From Parapedobacter indicus (lineage in GTDB: Bacteria; Bacteroidota; Bacteroidia; Sphingobacteriales; Sphingobacteriaceae): 64,000 nt of DNA. The position numbers and the translations under genes are program-made. Position 1 is the first letter of the stretch; every line of letters starts with the position of its first letter. This document shows positions 26,074 through 34,344 of this stretch, piece after piece. Location: NCBI RefSeq assembly GCF_900113765.1, contig NZ_FOQO01000007.1, positions 1 through 64,000 of the forward strand, given 5' to 3'. The notes under the pieces are model-generated. The model ran no database searches. It was given only the letters and a program-made list of their open reading frames with translations, and was not told the origin of the DNA.

Positions 26074-27381
26074 TTACAATGTGCTTAGTAGATAGTTTTT
26101 GAATCCCTTATAGTCTGTACGTAACCCGACCACTTCTTTCTCGCGTCCCTGCAGCATAGTTACCTGTGAAGGAATCGCGATTTCCACAGCGATTTCCGAA
26201 GGAAATACCTCCGGAAATTTACACGGGTGTGCCGTGGATAAAAACACGGTTGCAAAGTTACCGCTATGCTGCTTACGGTACGCTTCGGCAGCCAGCCACG
26301 CAATCGCGGTATGCGGGCACGCGATGTAGCCATATCGGTCATGCAGTGCCTGTATGGCCGCCCGGGTATCCGCATCCGTAAACGTAAAAGAAGAAACGAT
26401 TTGCTTCAATGCGGCTAAATCGTTTCCGAACAAGTCCATAATACGCACCCAGTTGCTTGGATTGCCTACATCCATTGCATTGGCCAAGGTTTGCACAGAC
26501 GGACGGGGTTCGTACTGTCCATTTTCAAGAAATCGCGTAACGGTATCATTAGCATTGGTAGCCGCCACAAAATGTTGCGCAGGTAATCCCATTTTGAAAG
26601 CCAACAACCCGGCTCCGATATTGCCAAAATTGCCACTCGGAACAGAAAACACAACTTCCTTAATGCCCTGTGTTAGCAGTTGTGCGTAGGCGTGAAAGTA
26701 ATAGAATGTCTGTGGGATGAGTCGGGCGATATTGATAGAGTTTGCTGAAGTGAGGCGAAATACAGATCGTAATTCGTTGTCGTTAAACGCTTCTTTTACC
26801 AAAGCTTGGCAATCGTCAAATGTACCGTCTATTTCGATCGCCCGTATATTTTGCCCGTTGGTCGTCAGTTGCAACTCCTGGATCGGACTCACTTTGCCCT
26901 TCGGATATAAGATGGTGACACGGGTGCCAGGTACACCCAGGAAACCAAGTGCTACGGCTCCGCCTGTATCGCCTGAGGTGGCCACCAATACATCCAGCAC
27001 GCGACTGTCTTCAGTAGAAAAATAGGCCATTACCCTACTCATAAACCGGGCTCCGAAGTCTTTAAATGCCAGCGATGGCCCATGGAACAGTTCCAGTACA
27101 GCCAACCCGCTGTCCAAAGGACGAACCGGTGCGTCAAAATCGATGGCCTCGTGAACGATCTGACGCAGATCAGCTTCAGGAATATCCTCCCCTATCAACG
27201 CCTTTGCCACAGTAAGTGCGATTTCCTGCAATGAATGTCGGTGAAGATGCTGAATAAAATAAGGATCCAATGTTGGCACCGTTTCAGGCATATACAATCC
27301 CTTGTCGGTGGGCAAGCTATTGAATACCGCTTCTTGAAAAGGAACGCGTAAATTTTTATTGTTTGTACTGTAAAATTGCAT
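26074..27381 (-). CDS. thrC: Threonine synthase
   Basis: A 435-residue PLP-dependent enzyme that converts O-phospho-homoserine to threonine, the last step of the pathway. The PLP lysine lies in ELFHGPSLAFKDFGARFMSR. The phosphate-binding region VATSGDTGGAVALGFLG and SANSINIARLIPQTFYYFHAYAQL fit the long-form threonine synthases. The N-terminus MQFYSTNNKNLRVPFQEAVFNSLPTDKGLYMPE is typical of the Bacteroidota/proteobacterial type. It is the last gene of the thrA-thrB-thrC operon, 8 nt after thrB, and converges on the broken binding-protein gene with 1 nt between ends. Confidence 0.96.
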   Translation of the reverse strand: MQFYSTNNKNLRVPFQEAVFNSLPTDKGLYMPETVPTLDPYFIQHLHRHSLQEIALTVAKALIGEDIPEADLRQIVHEAIDFDAPVRPLDSGLAVLELFHGPSLAFKDFGARFMSRVMAYFSTEDSRVLDVLVATSGDTGGAVALGFLGVPGTRVTILYPKGKVSPIQELQLTTNGQNIRAIEIDGTFDDCQALVKEAFNDNELRSVFRLTSANSINIARLIPQTFYYFHAYAQLLTQGIKEVVFSVPSGNFGNIGAGLLAFKMGLPAQHFVAATNANDTVTRFLENGQYEPRPSVQTLANAMDVGNPSNWVRIMDLFGNDLAALKQIVSSFTFTDADTRAAIQALHDRYGYIACPHTAIAWLAAEAYRKQHSGNFATVFLSTAHPCKFPEVFPSEIAVEIAIPSQVTMLQGREKEVVGLRTDYKGFKNYLLSTL

Positions 27382-27389
27382 GGTGGATT

Positions 27390-28376
27390 CTAGTTATTTA
27401 TCTCTTTTGGTCCGTCTGTATTAACACCGGAAACGTATCCGTTGCTTTCAATACCCCGTTCGGTCAAGTGTGCTTGGATCAAGTTCGTAATCGCAGCGGC
27501 TTTGTCGCGGCTTTGGGTAAACGCAAATACAGAGGGCCCGGATCCCGAAATACCAAAGGTCAGCGCTCCCGACTCCATGGCTATACGGCGCATCTCGTAA
27601 AATTCGGGAATCAGGATGGCACGTGTCGGTTCGATAAGCACATCGTGCATACTCCGCCCGATGAGTTCATAATCGGCAGTAAAAAGCCCTGCTACCAGCC
27701 CTGCAATGTTACCCCATTGGGTAACGGCGTCCTTGAGCGCTACTTTCGTACGGATCATCTGCCGGGCATCGCGTGTAGGTACATCCACATGCGGGAATAC
27801 CACCGATGCATGCAATTCCGGTGGGGCAGGAAGTGTGACCACATCGAGCGGATCATACCCACGGATCAATGTGACCCCTCCAAGTAATGCGGGAGCCACG
27901 TTGTCGGCATGTCCATGCCCGCATGCCAACGCTTCGCCCTGCACGGCAAAAGGCAGTAATTCCTTCCTGGAAAGGGGACTACCCAACAGCGTATTGACTG
28001 CAAATAATCCGGCCACGGTACTTGCTGCACTTGAACCTAAGCCGCTGCCAATGGGCATATGTTTGTGTAATTCGATTTCCAATCCAATATCGGTTTGACC
28101 GATGTGCTGAAGAAAGGTCAGTACGCTCGCACTTACCGTGTTTCTTTCCGCTTCCCGGGGCAACCTTCCCTCGTCACCGGTGATGTTCACCAATCGGACC
28201 CCCGGTTGGTCTACGCGGCGCATGTATACTTCATCTCCCGGTTCATCGATGGCAAATCCCAACACATCAAATCCGCAAACCATATTGGCTACGGTAGCTG
28301 GGGCAAATACGTGTATGCTGTCCTTTTCTATAGGACTCATTTCAGTCATTTTTGTTGTTTTGTATGTTGTCGACAT
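27390..28376 (-). CDS. thrB: Homoserine kinase
   Basis: A 328-residue GHMP-family kinase that phosphorylates homoserine with ATP. The ATP loop is MPIGSGLGSSAASTVAGLFAVN, with the N-terminal motif VFAPATVANMVCGFDVLGFAI and the C-terminal glycine-rich GALTFGISGSGPSVFAF. The start at 28376 (MSTTYKTTKMTEMSP) leaves a 7-nt gap to thrA; internal ATGs at codons 10 and 13 are alternatives and would give a start nearer the first conserved strand. Confidence 0.95.
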   Translation of the reverse strand: MSTTYKTTKMTEMSPIEKDSIHVFAPATVANMVCGFDVLGFAIDEPGDEVYMRRVDQPGVRLVNITGDEGRLPREAERNTVSASVLTFLQHIGQTDIGLEIELHKHMPIGSGLGSSAASTVAGLFAVNTLLGSPLSRKELLPFAVQGEALACGHGHADNVAPALLGGVTLIRGYDPLDVVTLPAPPELHASVVFPHVDVPTRDARQMIRTKVALKDAVTQWGNIAGLVAGLFTADYELIGRSMHDVLIEPTRAILIPEFYEMRRIAMESGALTFGISGSGPSVFAFTQSRDKAAAITNLIQAHLTERGIESNGYVSGVNTDGPKEINN

Positions 28377-28383
28377 TGATATT

Positions 28384-30840
28384 TCACGCTCCTACATTCA
28401 CTAAATCAGCAAAAACACCAGCGGCGGTCACTTCCGCGCCCGCTCCGGGTCCTTTTACCACCAACGGCCGCTCCTTATAACGCTCTGTCGTAAAGGATAT
28501 GATGTTGTCACTGCCCGAAAGCGCGAAAAATGGATGGGTGTGATCCACCATTTCCAATGCAATGGATACTTGGCCATTTTCCAATTTTCCAATATACCGG
28601 AGCACTTTATTGCTTTGGGTTGCTTCTGACTTCAAGTCATTAAAGTAGCCGTCTGCCGCCTTCAGCTCGCGATAAAAATCATCCACGGAAGCCGCTCGGA
28701 TACAGGCGTCGGGCAATATATTGCCTAATTGAACATCCTCCGGCTCAAGCGCATAGCCCGCATCTCTCGCCAATATCAGCATCTTACGCATGAAATCAGT
28801 TCCTCGCAGATCATCACGGGGGTCGGGTTCGGTATAGCCCAGTTGCTGGGCATTTTTCACGACATCGTGAAAGGATACCTCGCCTTTGAAATTATTGAAA
28901 ATATAGGAAATGGTACCGGAGAGAATCGCCTCGATGCGGACGATCCGATCGCCGCTGAGCATTAAGTCCCGAAGCACGCGCACAATAGGTAATCCGGCCC
29001 CAACGTTGGTCTCATAAAAGAAATCGACTCCATATTGCCGGGCGGTATCTTTGAGCAGCCTATATTGGTTATACCGGCCAGAATTAGCGATCTTGTTGCA
29101 GGTAACGATAGAAATATTAGATCGGAATATTTCTTCATAATATTGAATGGGATGTTCGCTGGCTGTATTATCGATAAACACACAATTCGGGAGGTTCATC
29201 GTTTTCATCTGGCTGATAAAGGCGTTCAGGTTCGCCTGTTCCCCATCTTGCTGCAATCGTTCTTTCCAGTCCCGCAGATCGACGCCTGCACTGTTAAACA
29301 ACATCTTACGTGAGTTGCTGATGCCCACTACTTTTATTTCTATATCGTTGTGATCCAAAAGAAATGTGTATTGGTTCTGGATCTGCTTGAACAGGGTCGA
29401 GCCAATATTTCCGGTCCCAACATTAAAAACATGTAGCGTCTTATTCAGTTGTGCAAAAAAGGCGTCGTGCACTGCATTTAGTGCTTTAGACAGATCGGAT
29501 TTTGCAATGATGACCGATATATTATATTCTGATGATCCCTGTGCGATTGCTCTCACGTTGACACCATTTCTGCCCAGTGCATGGAATAACCGGCCCGATA
29601 TGCCGGGTGTTTGCTTCATGTTTTCTCCTACGATAGCTACGACAGACAAATGATCTTCGATTTCAGGTGCTAACAATTTATTGGCTTGCAGTTCCAGTTC
29701 GAATTCACTCTCGATCAGTATTTTTGCACGCACGGCGTCAGTTGGATTTACCGCAAAGGTAATGCTATGCTCCGAAGAGGATTGGGTGATCAACACGACA
29801 TTGATCTGTTCTCGTGCCAATAAGGTGAACAATCGCCCGCTGAAACCAGCTTTACCCACCATGCCACTCCCCGTCAGATTGATCACACTGATATCAGAAA
29901 TAGAGGAAATTCCCTTGATTGGTAAATTTGTCTTGCCACTATTATGCTGGATAATCGTGCCAGAAAAGGTAGGATTGAATGTATTACGGATGACAATGGG
30001 AATCTTTTTAAGGAATGCGGGAATCATGGTGGGCGGATAGATGACCTTGGCGCCGAAATAAGATAATTCCATCGCCTCGGTGTAAGAAAGTACCGATAAT
30101 GAAAAAGCTTTTTTAACAATGCGTGGGTCGGCTGTAAGCATGCCATCCACATCGGTCCATATCTCGATGGCTTCGGCACCCATAGCCGCTGCGATAATGG
30201 CCGCGGTATAATCACTCCCCCCCCTTCCCAACGTGGTGATCCTGCCTCGTTCGTTTGCAGCAATGAAACCGGTAATAAACAATAGCCTGTCCGGATTCAA
30301 CGCCATAAATGTTTGTATCAGTTGCTCCGAAAGGGGCTGGTTGACATGCGCGCTTCCGAAGTGGCTATCGGTCCGAATCAATTGAGTCGCATCTACAAAC
30401 AGGGCTTGCGGAAAATCCTGTTCGGCTATTTTAGCAAGCAAAAAAGCAGAGCAACGCTCACCGTAACTCACGATCAAATCCTTACTCTGTAAGCTCAGTT
30501 CACGCAGGTTAAAGATACCCTGCAACAAATCCTCCAACTCGTTAAGATAGATCTTCAATCGGGTGAATACAGGATTCTGATGTTTTACCGCGATCAATTG
30601 CTTCACCACGGAAAAATGCCGACTTTCCATTTCCCGCAATCCATCAGCAAAATCCTTCCCTTCAGCAGCATCAGAAGCGAGTTGCGTCAGTAAATTCGTG
30701 ATACCACCCATAGCAGATAGAACAACGACTGGATTTTCCCCGCAAGCATGGGATTTTTGAACGATTTCAAGTACCGATCGGATGCTACCGACGGACCCTA
30801 CGGATGTGCCACCAAATTTTAATATCCTCATTTTTGACAT
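28384..30840 (-). CDS. thrA: Bifunctional aspartokinase I / homoserine dehydrogenase I
   Basis: An 818-residue fusion catalysing the first and third steps of threonine synthesis. The aspartokinase half (1 to about 455) has ILKFGGTSVGSVGSI, FITGFIAANERGRITTLGRGGSDYTA and two ACT regions (VINLTGSGMVGKAGFSGRLF and VVAIVGENMKQTPGISGRLF) that bind the feedback inhibitor. The homoserine dehydrogenase half (about 465-818) has the NAD(P) motif VFNVGTGNIGSTLF. TNVGAGLPIVRVLRDLMLSGDRI and EPDPRDDLRGTDFMRKMLILARDAG follow. The length equals the enterobacterial ThrA. It is preceded by a threonine-rich leader peptide and a terminator hairpin, so attenuation is expected. Confidence 0.97.
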   Translation of the reverse strand: MSKMRILKFGGTSVGSVGSIRSVLEIVQKSHACGENPVVVLSAMGGITNLLTQLASDAAEGKDFADGLREMESRHFSVVKQLIAVKHQNPVFTRLKIYLNELEDLLQGIFNLRELSLQSKDLIVSYGERCSAFLLAKIAEQDFPQALFVDATQLIRTDSHFGSAHVNQPLSEQLIQTFMALNPDRLLFITGFIAANERGRITTLGRGGSDYTAAIIAAAMGAEAIEIWTDVDGMLTADPRIVKKAFSLSVLSYTEAMELSYFGAKVIYPPTMIPAFLKKIPIVIRNTFNPTFSGTIIQHNSGKTNLPIKGISSISDISVINLTGSGMVGKAGFSGRLFTLLAREQINVVLITQSSSEHSITFAVNPTDAVRAKILIESEFELELQANKLLAPEIEDHLSVVAIVGENMKQTPGISGRLFHALGRNGVNVRAIAQGSSEYNISVIIAKSDLSKALNAVHDAFFAQLNKTLHVFNVGTGNIGSTLFKQIQNQYTFLLDHNDIEIKVVGISNSRKMLFNSAGVDLRDWKERLQQDGEQANLNAFISQMKTMNLPNCVFIDNTASEHPIQYYEEIFRSNISIVTCNKIANSGRYNQYRLLKDTARQYGVDFFYETNVGAGLPIVRVLRDLMLSGDRIVRIEAILSGTISYIFNNFKGEVSFHDVVKNAQQLGYTEPDPRDDLRGTDFMRKMLILARDAGYALEPEDVQLGNILPDACIRAASVDDFYRELKAADGYFNDLKSEATQSNKVLRYIGKLENGQVSIALEMVDHTHPFFALSGSDNIISFTTERYKERPLVVKGPGAGAEVTAAGVFADLVNVGA

Positions 30841-30855
30841 GACTGGATTGAAACT

Positions 30856-30885
30856 AAAAACGCCTCCCTGTTTTCGAGGAAGGCG
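30856..30885 (-). terminator. Attenuator terminator of the threonine operon
   Basis: On the minus strand CGCCTTCCT (30885-30877) pairs with AGGGAGGCG (30869-30861) as a 9-bp stem with one U-G wobble and a 7-nt loop, followed directly by five T (30860-30856). It lies between the leader peptide stop (30922) and the thrA start (30840), the classical place for a transcription attenuator. Confidence 0.85.
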
Positions 30886-30921
30886 CTTATGATTTTTTAT
30901 CGTTTACGATTACAACATAAA

Positions 30922-30984
30922 TTACTTCCTCCGTGCGTTAGTCCCGGTGGTAATTATCGTTGTAATTGTTGTGTATTTCTTCAC
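30922..30984 (-). CDS. thrL: Threonine operon leader peptide
   Basis: A 20-codon ORF starting at GTG (30984) and ending at TAA (30924-30922). Its body is nearly pure threonine and isoleucine (KKYTTITTIITTGTNARRK after the start), closely resembling the enteric thr leader, which is rich in TTITTIT. Eight of its 20 residues are threonine and three are isoleucine. Ribosome stalling on these codons when charged tRNA-Thr or tRNA-Ile is scarce should prevent formation of the terminator hairpin at 30885-30856 and let thrABC be transcribed. The start has no ATG alternative close by. Confidence 0.8.
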   Translation of the reverse strand: MKKYTTITTIITTGTNARRK

Positions 30985-31003
30985 CTTATTAAGATTTCCG
31001 CGA

Positions 31004-31034
31004 CAAAGGAAAGCCTTTATTTTGAATTTAACAA
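31004..31034 (-). promoter_or_regulatory. Candidate promoter of the threonine operon
   Basis: On the minus strand TTG (31034-31032) and TTCCTTTG (31011-31004), 20 nt apart, resemble the Bacteroidota pattern TTG-N20-TAnnTTTG with one mismatch at the second base of the -7 box. It lies about 20 nt upstream of the leader peptide start. Confidence 0.4.
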
Positions 31035-31108
31035 GGGAAAAGTCATTTTTTTAGAATTCCCTTATTTTTCACAATTCTTAAAACAATTTGAATTTTCCGA
31101 TTTTTTTC

Positions 31109-31139
31109 TTGCACCGATAATTTTTTTAACATAGCTTTG
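31109..31139 (+). promoter_or_regulatory. Bacteroidota-type promoter of the NlpC/P60 gene
   Basis: TTG at 31109-31111 and TAGCTTTG at 31132-31139, separated by 20 nt, match the Bacteroidota housekeeping consensus exactly. The element is about 70 nt before the ATG at 31213, in an AT-rich region. Confidence 0.65.
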
Positions 31140-31212
31140 CGAACCAACGGATACATATATAATGTATTGGTAAAACAATCAACGTCTACGTGTTGAACTA
31201 AAGGGCAGTTTA

Positions 31213-31788
31213 ATGAAAAAAAAGACATTAGTAGCTATGCTGTTTGCTTGTACATTTGCCGTATCACAAGCGCAAACCTCAGCCTCAGATCCAGCCGCTA
31301 ATCCTTCTGATCCGGACAATTTAGCCAAAGACTATTTTTCCCAGATAATGGGCGTAGCCGCTTCGGCCAGCACCAACACAAAATTATATCAGTTTATTTA
31401 CGAATGGATAGGAACCCCGTACCGCTTGGGCGGCAAAACCAAAAAGGGGGTTGATTGTTCAAAGTTTGCTTATGAACTTTACGACAAAGTCTTTAATACA
31501 ACGCTGGGACAAAACAGTCGTAACATTTATACCCAAGTCGATCCGATCAAGAAAGACCAACTGAAACCCGGGGATTTGGTGTTTTTCAAAATCAGGAGCC
31601 GCAACATCACACATGTAGGCGTATACATTGGAGATGATAAATTTGCACATGCATCTTCAAGCCGAGGCGTAATGATCAGCGATCTAAACGAGGCCTACTG
31701 GAAGCGCTACTATTATAATGGTGGCCGGATGCTTACAGCAGCTGCGAAAACAGAAGAGGAAGATAACAGTCAGCCGTCGATAAACTAA
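31213..31788 (+). CDS. NlpC/P60 family (C40) cell-wall peptidase
   Basis: A 191-residue secreted endopeptidase. A signal peptide (KKKTLVAMLFACTFAVSQAQ) precedes the NlpC/P60 domain at about 55-180. The catalytic cysteine is Cys82 in GVDCSKFAYELY, the histidine is His134 in ITHVGVYIG, and the third polar residue is probably His146 in KFAHASSSRGV. Such enzymes cut D-Glu-diamino acid bonds in peptidoglycan stem peptides. It is a single gene with its own consensus promoter. Confidence 0.92.
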   Translation: MKKKTLVAMLFACTFAVSQAQTSASDPAANPSDPDNLAKDYFSQIMGVAASASTNTKLYQFIYEWIGTPYRLGGKTKKGVDCSKFAYELYDKVFNTTLGQNSRNIYTQVDPIKKDQLKPGDLVFFKIRSRNITHVGVYIGDDKFAHASSSRGVMISDLNEAYWKRYYYNGGRMLTAAAKTEEEDNSQPSIN

Positions 31789-31904
31789 CCTAACAACCCA
31801 ACGATATTTATTATACCGTATTACGACCGGATCTGCATCAAATCTAAGTTTGAATGCGTAGCGGATAATTCCTATTTTTACCCAGCCATTTCATTGAAAG
31901 TTAT

Positions 31905-32417
31905 ATGTCTGCAAAAAAAGTTTTAATCCTCAATCAGGAACAGATACAAAACAAAACGATGCGTATTGCGTATCAGTTACTTGAAGACAATTTCGAAGAA
32001 GAATCTATCGTACTGGTGGGGATTGCTGACCGTGGCTATGTATTCGCTCAGCGGTTAAAAGCAATACTTGAAAAAATATCGTCCCTTAATATTCAACTAA
32101 TCAAGGTTATGCTGGACAAGACCAGCAGCACGCTGGATGCTCAAACAGACACCCCGATAGAACAGGCAACGGATAAGGTTGTCATCTTAGTAGACGACGT
32201 ATTAAACAGTGGGCGAACGTTAGCCTATGGTATGGGCGTTTTCTTTGATGTACCTCTCAAAAAGATGCGTACAGCCGTATTGATAGACAGGAGCCACCAT
32301 AAATTCCCTATCTTCAGCGATTTCTCTGGCTTAAAACTCTCTACGATCCTAAAGGAACATGTAACCGTAAATCTTCACGAGTGCGACGGTGGGGAAGACG
32401 CAGCTTGGCTTTTATAA
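31905..32417 (+). CDS. PyrR-like phosphoribosyltransferase family protein
   Basis: A 170-residue type I phosphoribosyltransferase. The PRPP-binding loop DKVVILVDDVLNSGRTLAYGM is at about 90-112, preceded by SIVLVGIADRGYVFAQRL. The closest recognisable relatives are PyrR and uracil phosphoribosyltransferase-like regulators common in Bacteroidota. No pyrimidine gene is adjacent, so a pyr regulatory role is unproven. It stands alone after the NlpC/P60 gene, 116 nt downstream. Confidence 0.82.
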   Translation: MSAKKVLILNQEQIQNKTMRIAYQLLEDNFEEESIVLVGIADRGYVFAQRLKAILEKISSLNIQLIKVMLDKTSSTLDAQTDTPIEQATDKVVILVDDVLNSGRTLAYGMGVFFDVPLKKMRTAVLIDRSHHKFPIFSDFSGLKLSTILKEHVTVNLHECDGGEDAAWLL

Positions 32418-32448
32418 AGACGACTACCTTGCATTCACATACCGTAAA

Positions 32449-33852
32449 CTAATCGACATTAATTTTCAGCGTCATTCCCGGTTTAATCTGATTACTTTTC
32501 AACCCATTCGCTGCTTTAATTTCCGATACACTTGCCGTACGATGTCGTTTAGCGATATCAGACAATGTATCTCCTCTTTTCACACGATATGTGATATATG
32601 TGATGGAAGAATGGACACGTAACTGCTGCCCAGGAACAATGATATTTTGCTTAATATTATTCCATGCACGCAAGTCTTGCACTGTAACGCGGTATCGTTG
32701 GGCGATAACTCCCAATGTTTCGCCCTTACGAACACGGTGTGTAATTACTTGACTCTCCTGGCTCTCCCCTGTACTATGGGATGCATTCAGGATTTTCGGC
32801 GTTTCTACAGTGCTATTAAGTGCTGCATACAAAGCCGAATAGGCCTCCGGAGGAACTTGAGGCAACACGAGTCTTCTGGGAGATTCCGGGCTACCATTTA
32901 CTACAGCTCTTTTATACGCGGGGTTTAAGGATTTGATGATGCCTTCATCAATATCCAAGGCTTGCGCTACACCACTAAAGGGCACAAACTTCTGCACCCA
33001 GACAATCTCTGTGGTATCCACCGCATTTTCCGACACCATAGGCATTATTTCATGTTCTTCGTGGTAACCTAACATATAGGTCATAGCGATGAAAGCCGGA
33101 ACATACTTGCGGGTTTCGCGAGGCAAATATGGACTGATAGCCCAATAGTCGGGCTCACTTAATCCCGATCGCTGAATCGCCCGCAAGACATTACCTTTGC
33201 CACAATTATAAGACGCGATGGCCAACAGCCAATCTCCAAATTCATTGTAAGCATCCAGTAAGTAAGCAGCAGCGGCGTAACTTGCTGCTATGGGATCTTT
33301 TCGCTCATCAATATAACTATCTATAGTTAGATTGTACATCCGGGCAGTGGCAAACATAAATTGCCATAAGCCGGTTGCTCCCACCCGGGATATGGCATGG
33401 GGATTTAATGCTGACTCTACGATGGATAAATATTTAATTTCATCAGGCACTCCCGCTTCCGCAAATATCCGTTCATAAATAGGGAAATAGTACTTCCCAA
33501 GCCCCATCATATTTGAAAGATACTTTTTATATCGATCTGTACTATATACATCGATATAAGACTGGACCTGCGCATTATAAGTGAGGGGAACAACCTTTTG
33601 TAAATATGCCAACCGGCCTTCCACAGTGGCCGGTACAAACTCAAAAATCCGTGAAATCTCGTACTCGTCAAGATCAACAAAATCTATACGATCTGCTATT
33701 AAATCAAGCTGTGTACTGATATAATTTTCATTGTCATTTTTCGCAGAGGTATCCGCTGACAGCGAATCGGAGGGGAAAGTGGTTTTCGAAGATGCCAAGT
33801 GTACACACAACACAATACTCACGGCCACTGCCGAAATTCCTTTTAACTTCAT
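32449..33852 (-). CDS. MltD-like lytic transglycosylase with two LysM domains
   Basis: A 467-residue envelope enzyme that cleaves glycan strands of peptidoglycan. It has an N-terminal signal-like segment and a goose-type SLT domain at about 120-270 with the catalytic glutamate Glu146 in YLSIVESALNPHAIS, followed by GATGLWQFMFATARMYNL. Two LysM repeats follow at about 370-415 and 421-465 (RVKRGDTLSDIAKRHR). It follows TatA and the EnvC-like gene on the same strand, in a block devoted to envelope function. Confidence 0.93.
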   Translation of the reverse strand: MKLKGISAVAVSIVLCVHLASSKTTFPSDSLSADTSAKNDNENYISTQLDLIADRIDFVDLDEYEISRIFEFVPATVEGRLAYLQKVVPLTYNAQVQSYIDVYSTDRYKKYLSNMMGLGKYYFPIYERIFAEAGVPDEIKYLSIVESALNPHAISRVGATGLWQFMFATARMYNLTIDSYIDERKDPIAASYAAAAYLLDAYNEFGDWLLAIASYNCGKGNVLRAIQRSGLSEPDYWAISPYLPRETRKYVPAFIAMTYMLGYHEEHEIMPMVSENAVDTTEIVWVQKFVPFSGVAQALDIDEGIIKSLNPAYKRAVVNGSPESPRRLVLPQVPPEAYSALYAALNSTVETPKILNASHSTGESQESQVITHRVRKGETLGVIAQRYRVTVQDLRAWNNIKQNIIVPGQQLRVHSSITYITYRVKRGDTLSDIAKRHRTASVSEIKAANGLKSNQIKPGMTLKINVD

Positions 33853-34008
33853 GTTTCGTTTAGTAGGTAACTATGCCATAAGCCTTCGAAAGACACTGCA
33901 TGGCCTTATCGTTAACAATTAAATTGTCATTGGTTAAGTATATCCTTATGAGGAAAAACGCGCACACCGGTTTTTTATTGTGCAGCAACGGAATAAAAGT
34001 GCTTCGGA

Positions 34009-34051
34009 TAAAAAAAGAAACTTTACACCGAATCATTCATCCGGTATAAAG
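34009..34051 (-). terminator. Terminator downstream of tatA
   Basis: On the minus strand CTTTATACCG (34051-34042) pairs with CGGTGTAAAG (34030-34021) with one wobble across an 11-nt loop. A T-rich tract follows (34020-34009). It ends 24 nt after the tatA stop codon. Confidence 0.7.
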
Positions 34052-34074
34052 CTCTTCATAATTTGGGTAAGAGC

Positions 34075-34260
34075 TTATTGTTTATTCTCTTCCAATTCTT
34101 CCTTGGGAGTTTCTTTTTGCCCCTCTTTAAACTCTCGGATGCCGCGCCCCATTCCACGCATCAATTCGGGAATCTTACGGCCCCCAAACAACAAAAGAAG
34201 CGCCAAAACTATCAGAATAATTTCTTGTGCACCGAGAAATAACAACACTGAATCTAACAT
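34075..34260 (-). CDS. tatA: Sec-independent protein translocase subunit TatA/E
   Basis: A 61-residue single-span membrane protein of the Tat export system. The transmembrane helix at about 11-25 (EIILIVLALLLLFGGRKIP) ends in the characteristic FGGRKIPEL hinge, followed by an amphipathic helix GMGRGIREFKEG and an acidic tail. It would serve Tat substrates such as the phospholipase C in this window. No tatC is adjacent. It lies downstream of the EnvC-like gene and is followed by a terminator. Confidence 0.93.
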   Translation of the reverse strand: MLDSVLLFLGAQEIILIVLALLLLFGGRKIPELMRGMGRGIREFKEGQKETPKEELEENKQ

Positions 34261-34344
34261 AATCGTTGTTTTAAATTACTAACTTCACCTGTTTAACGCG
34301 CAGGTGATTTCGCAAATGTACGGATAATATTTTTTATTTGTCAA

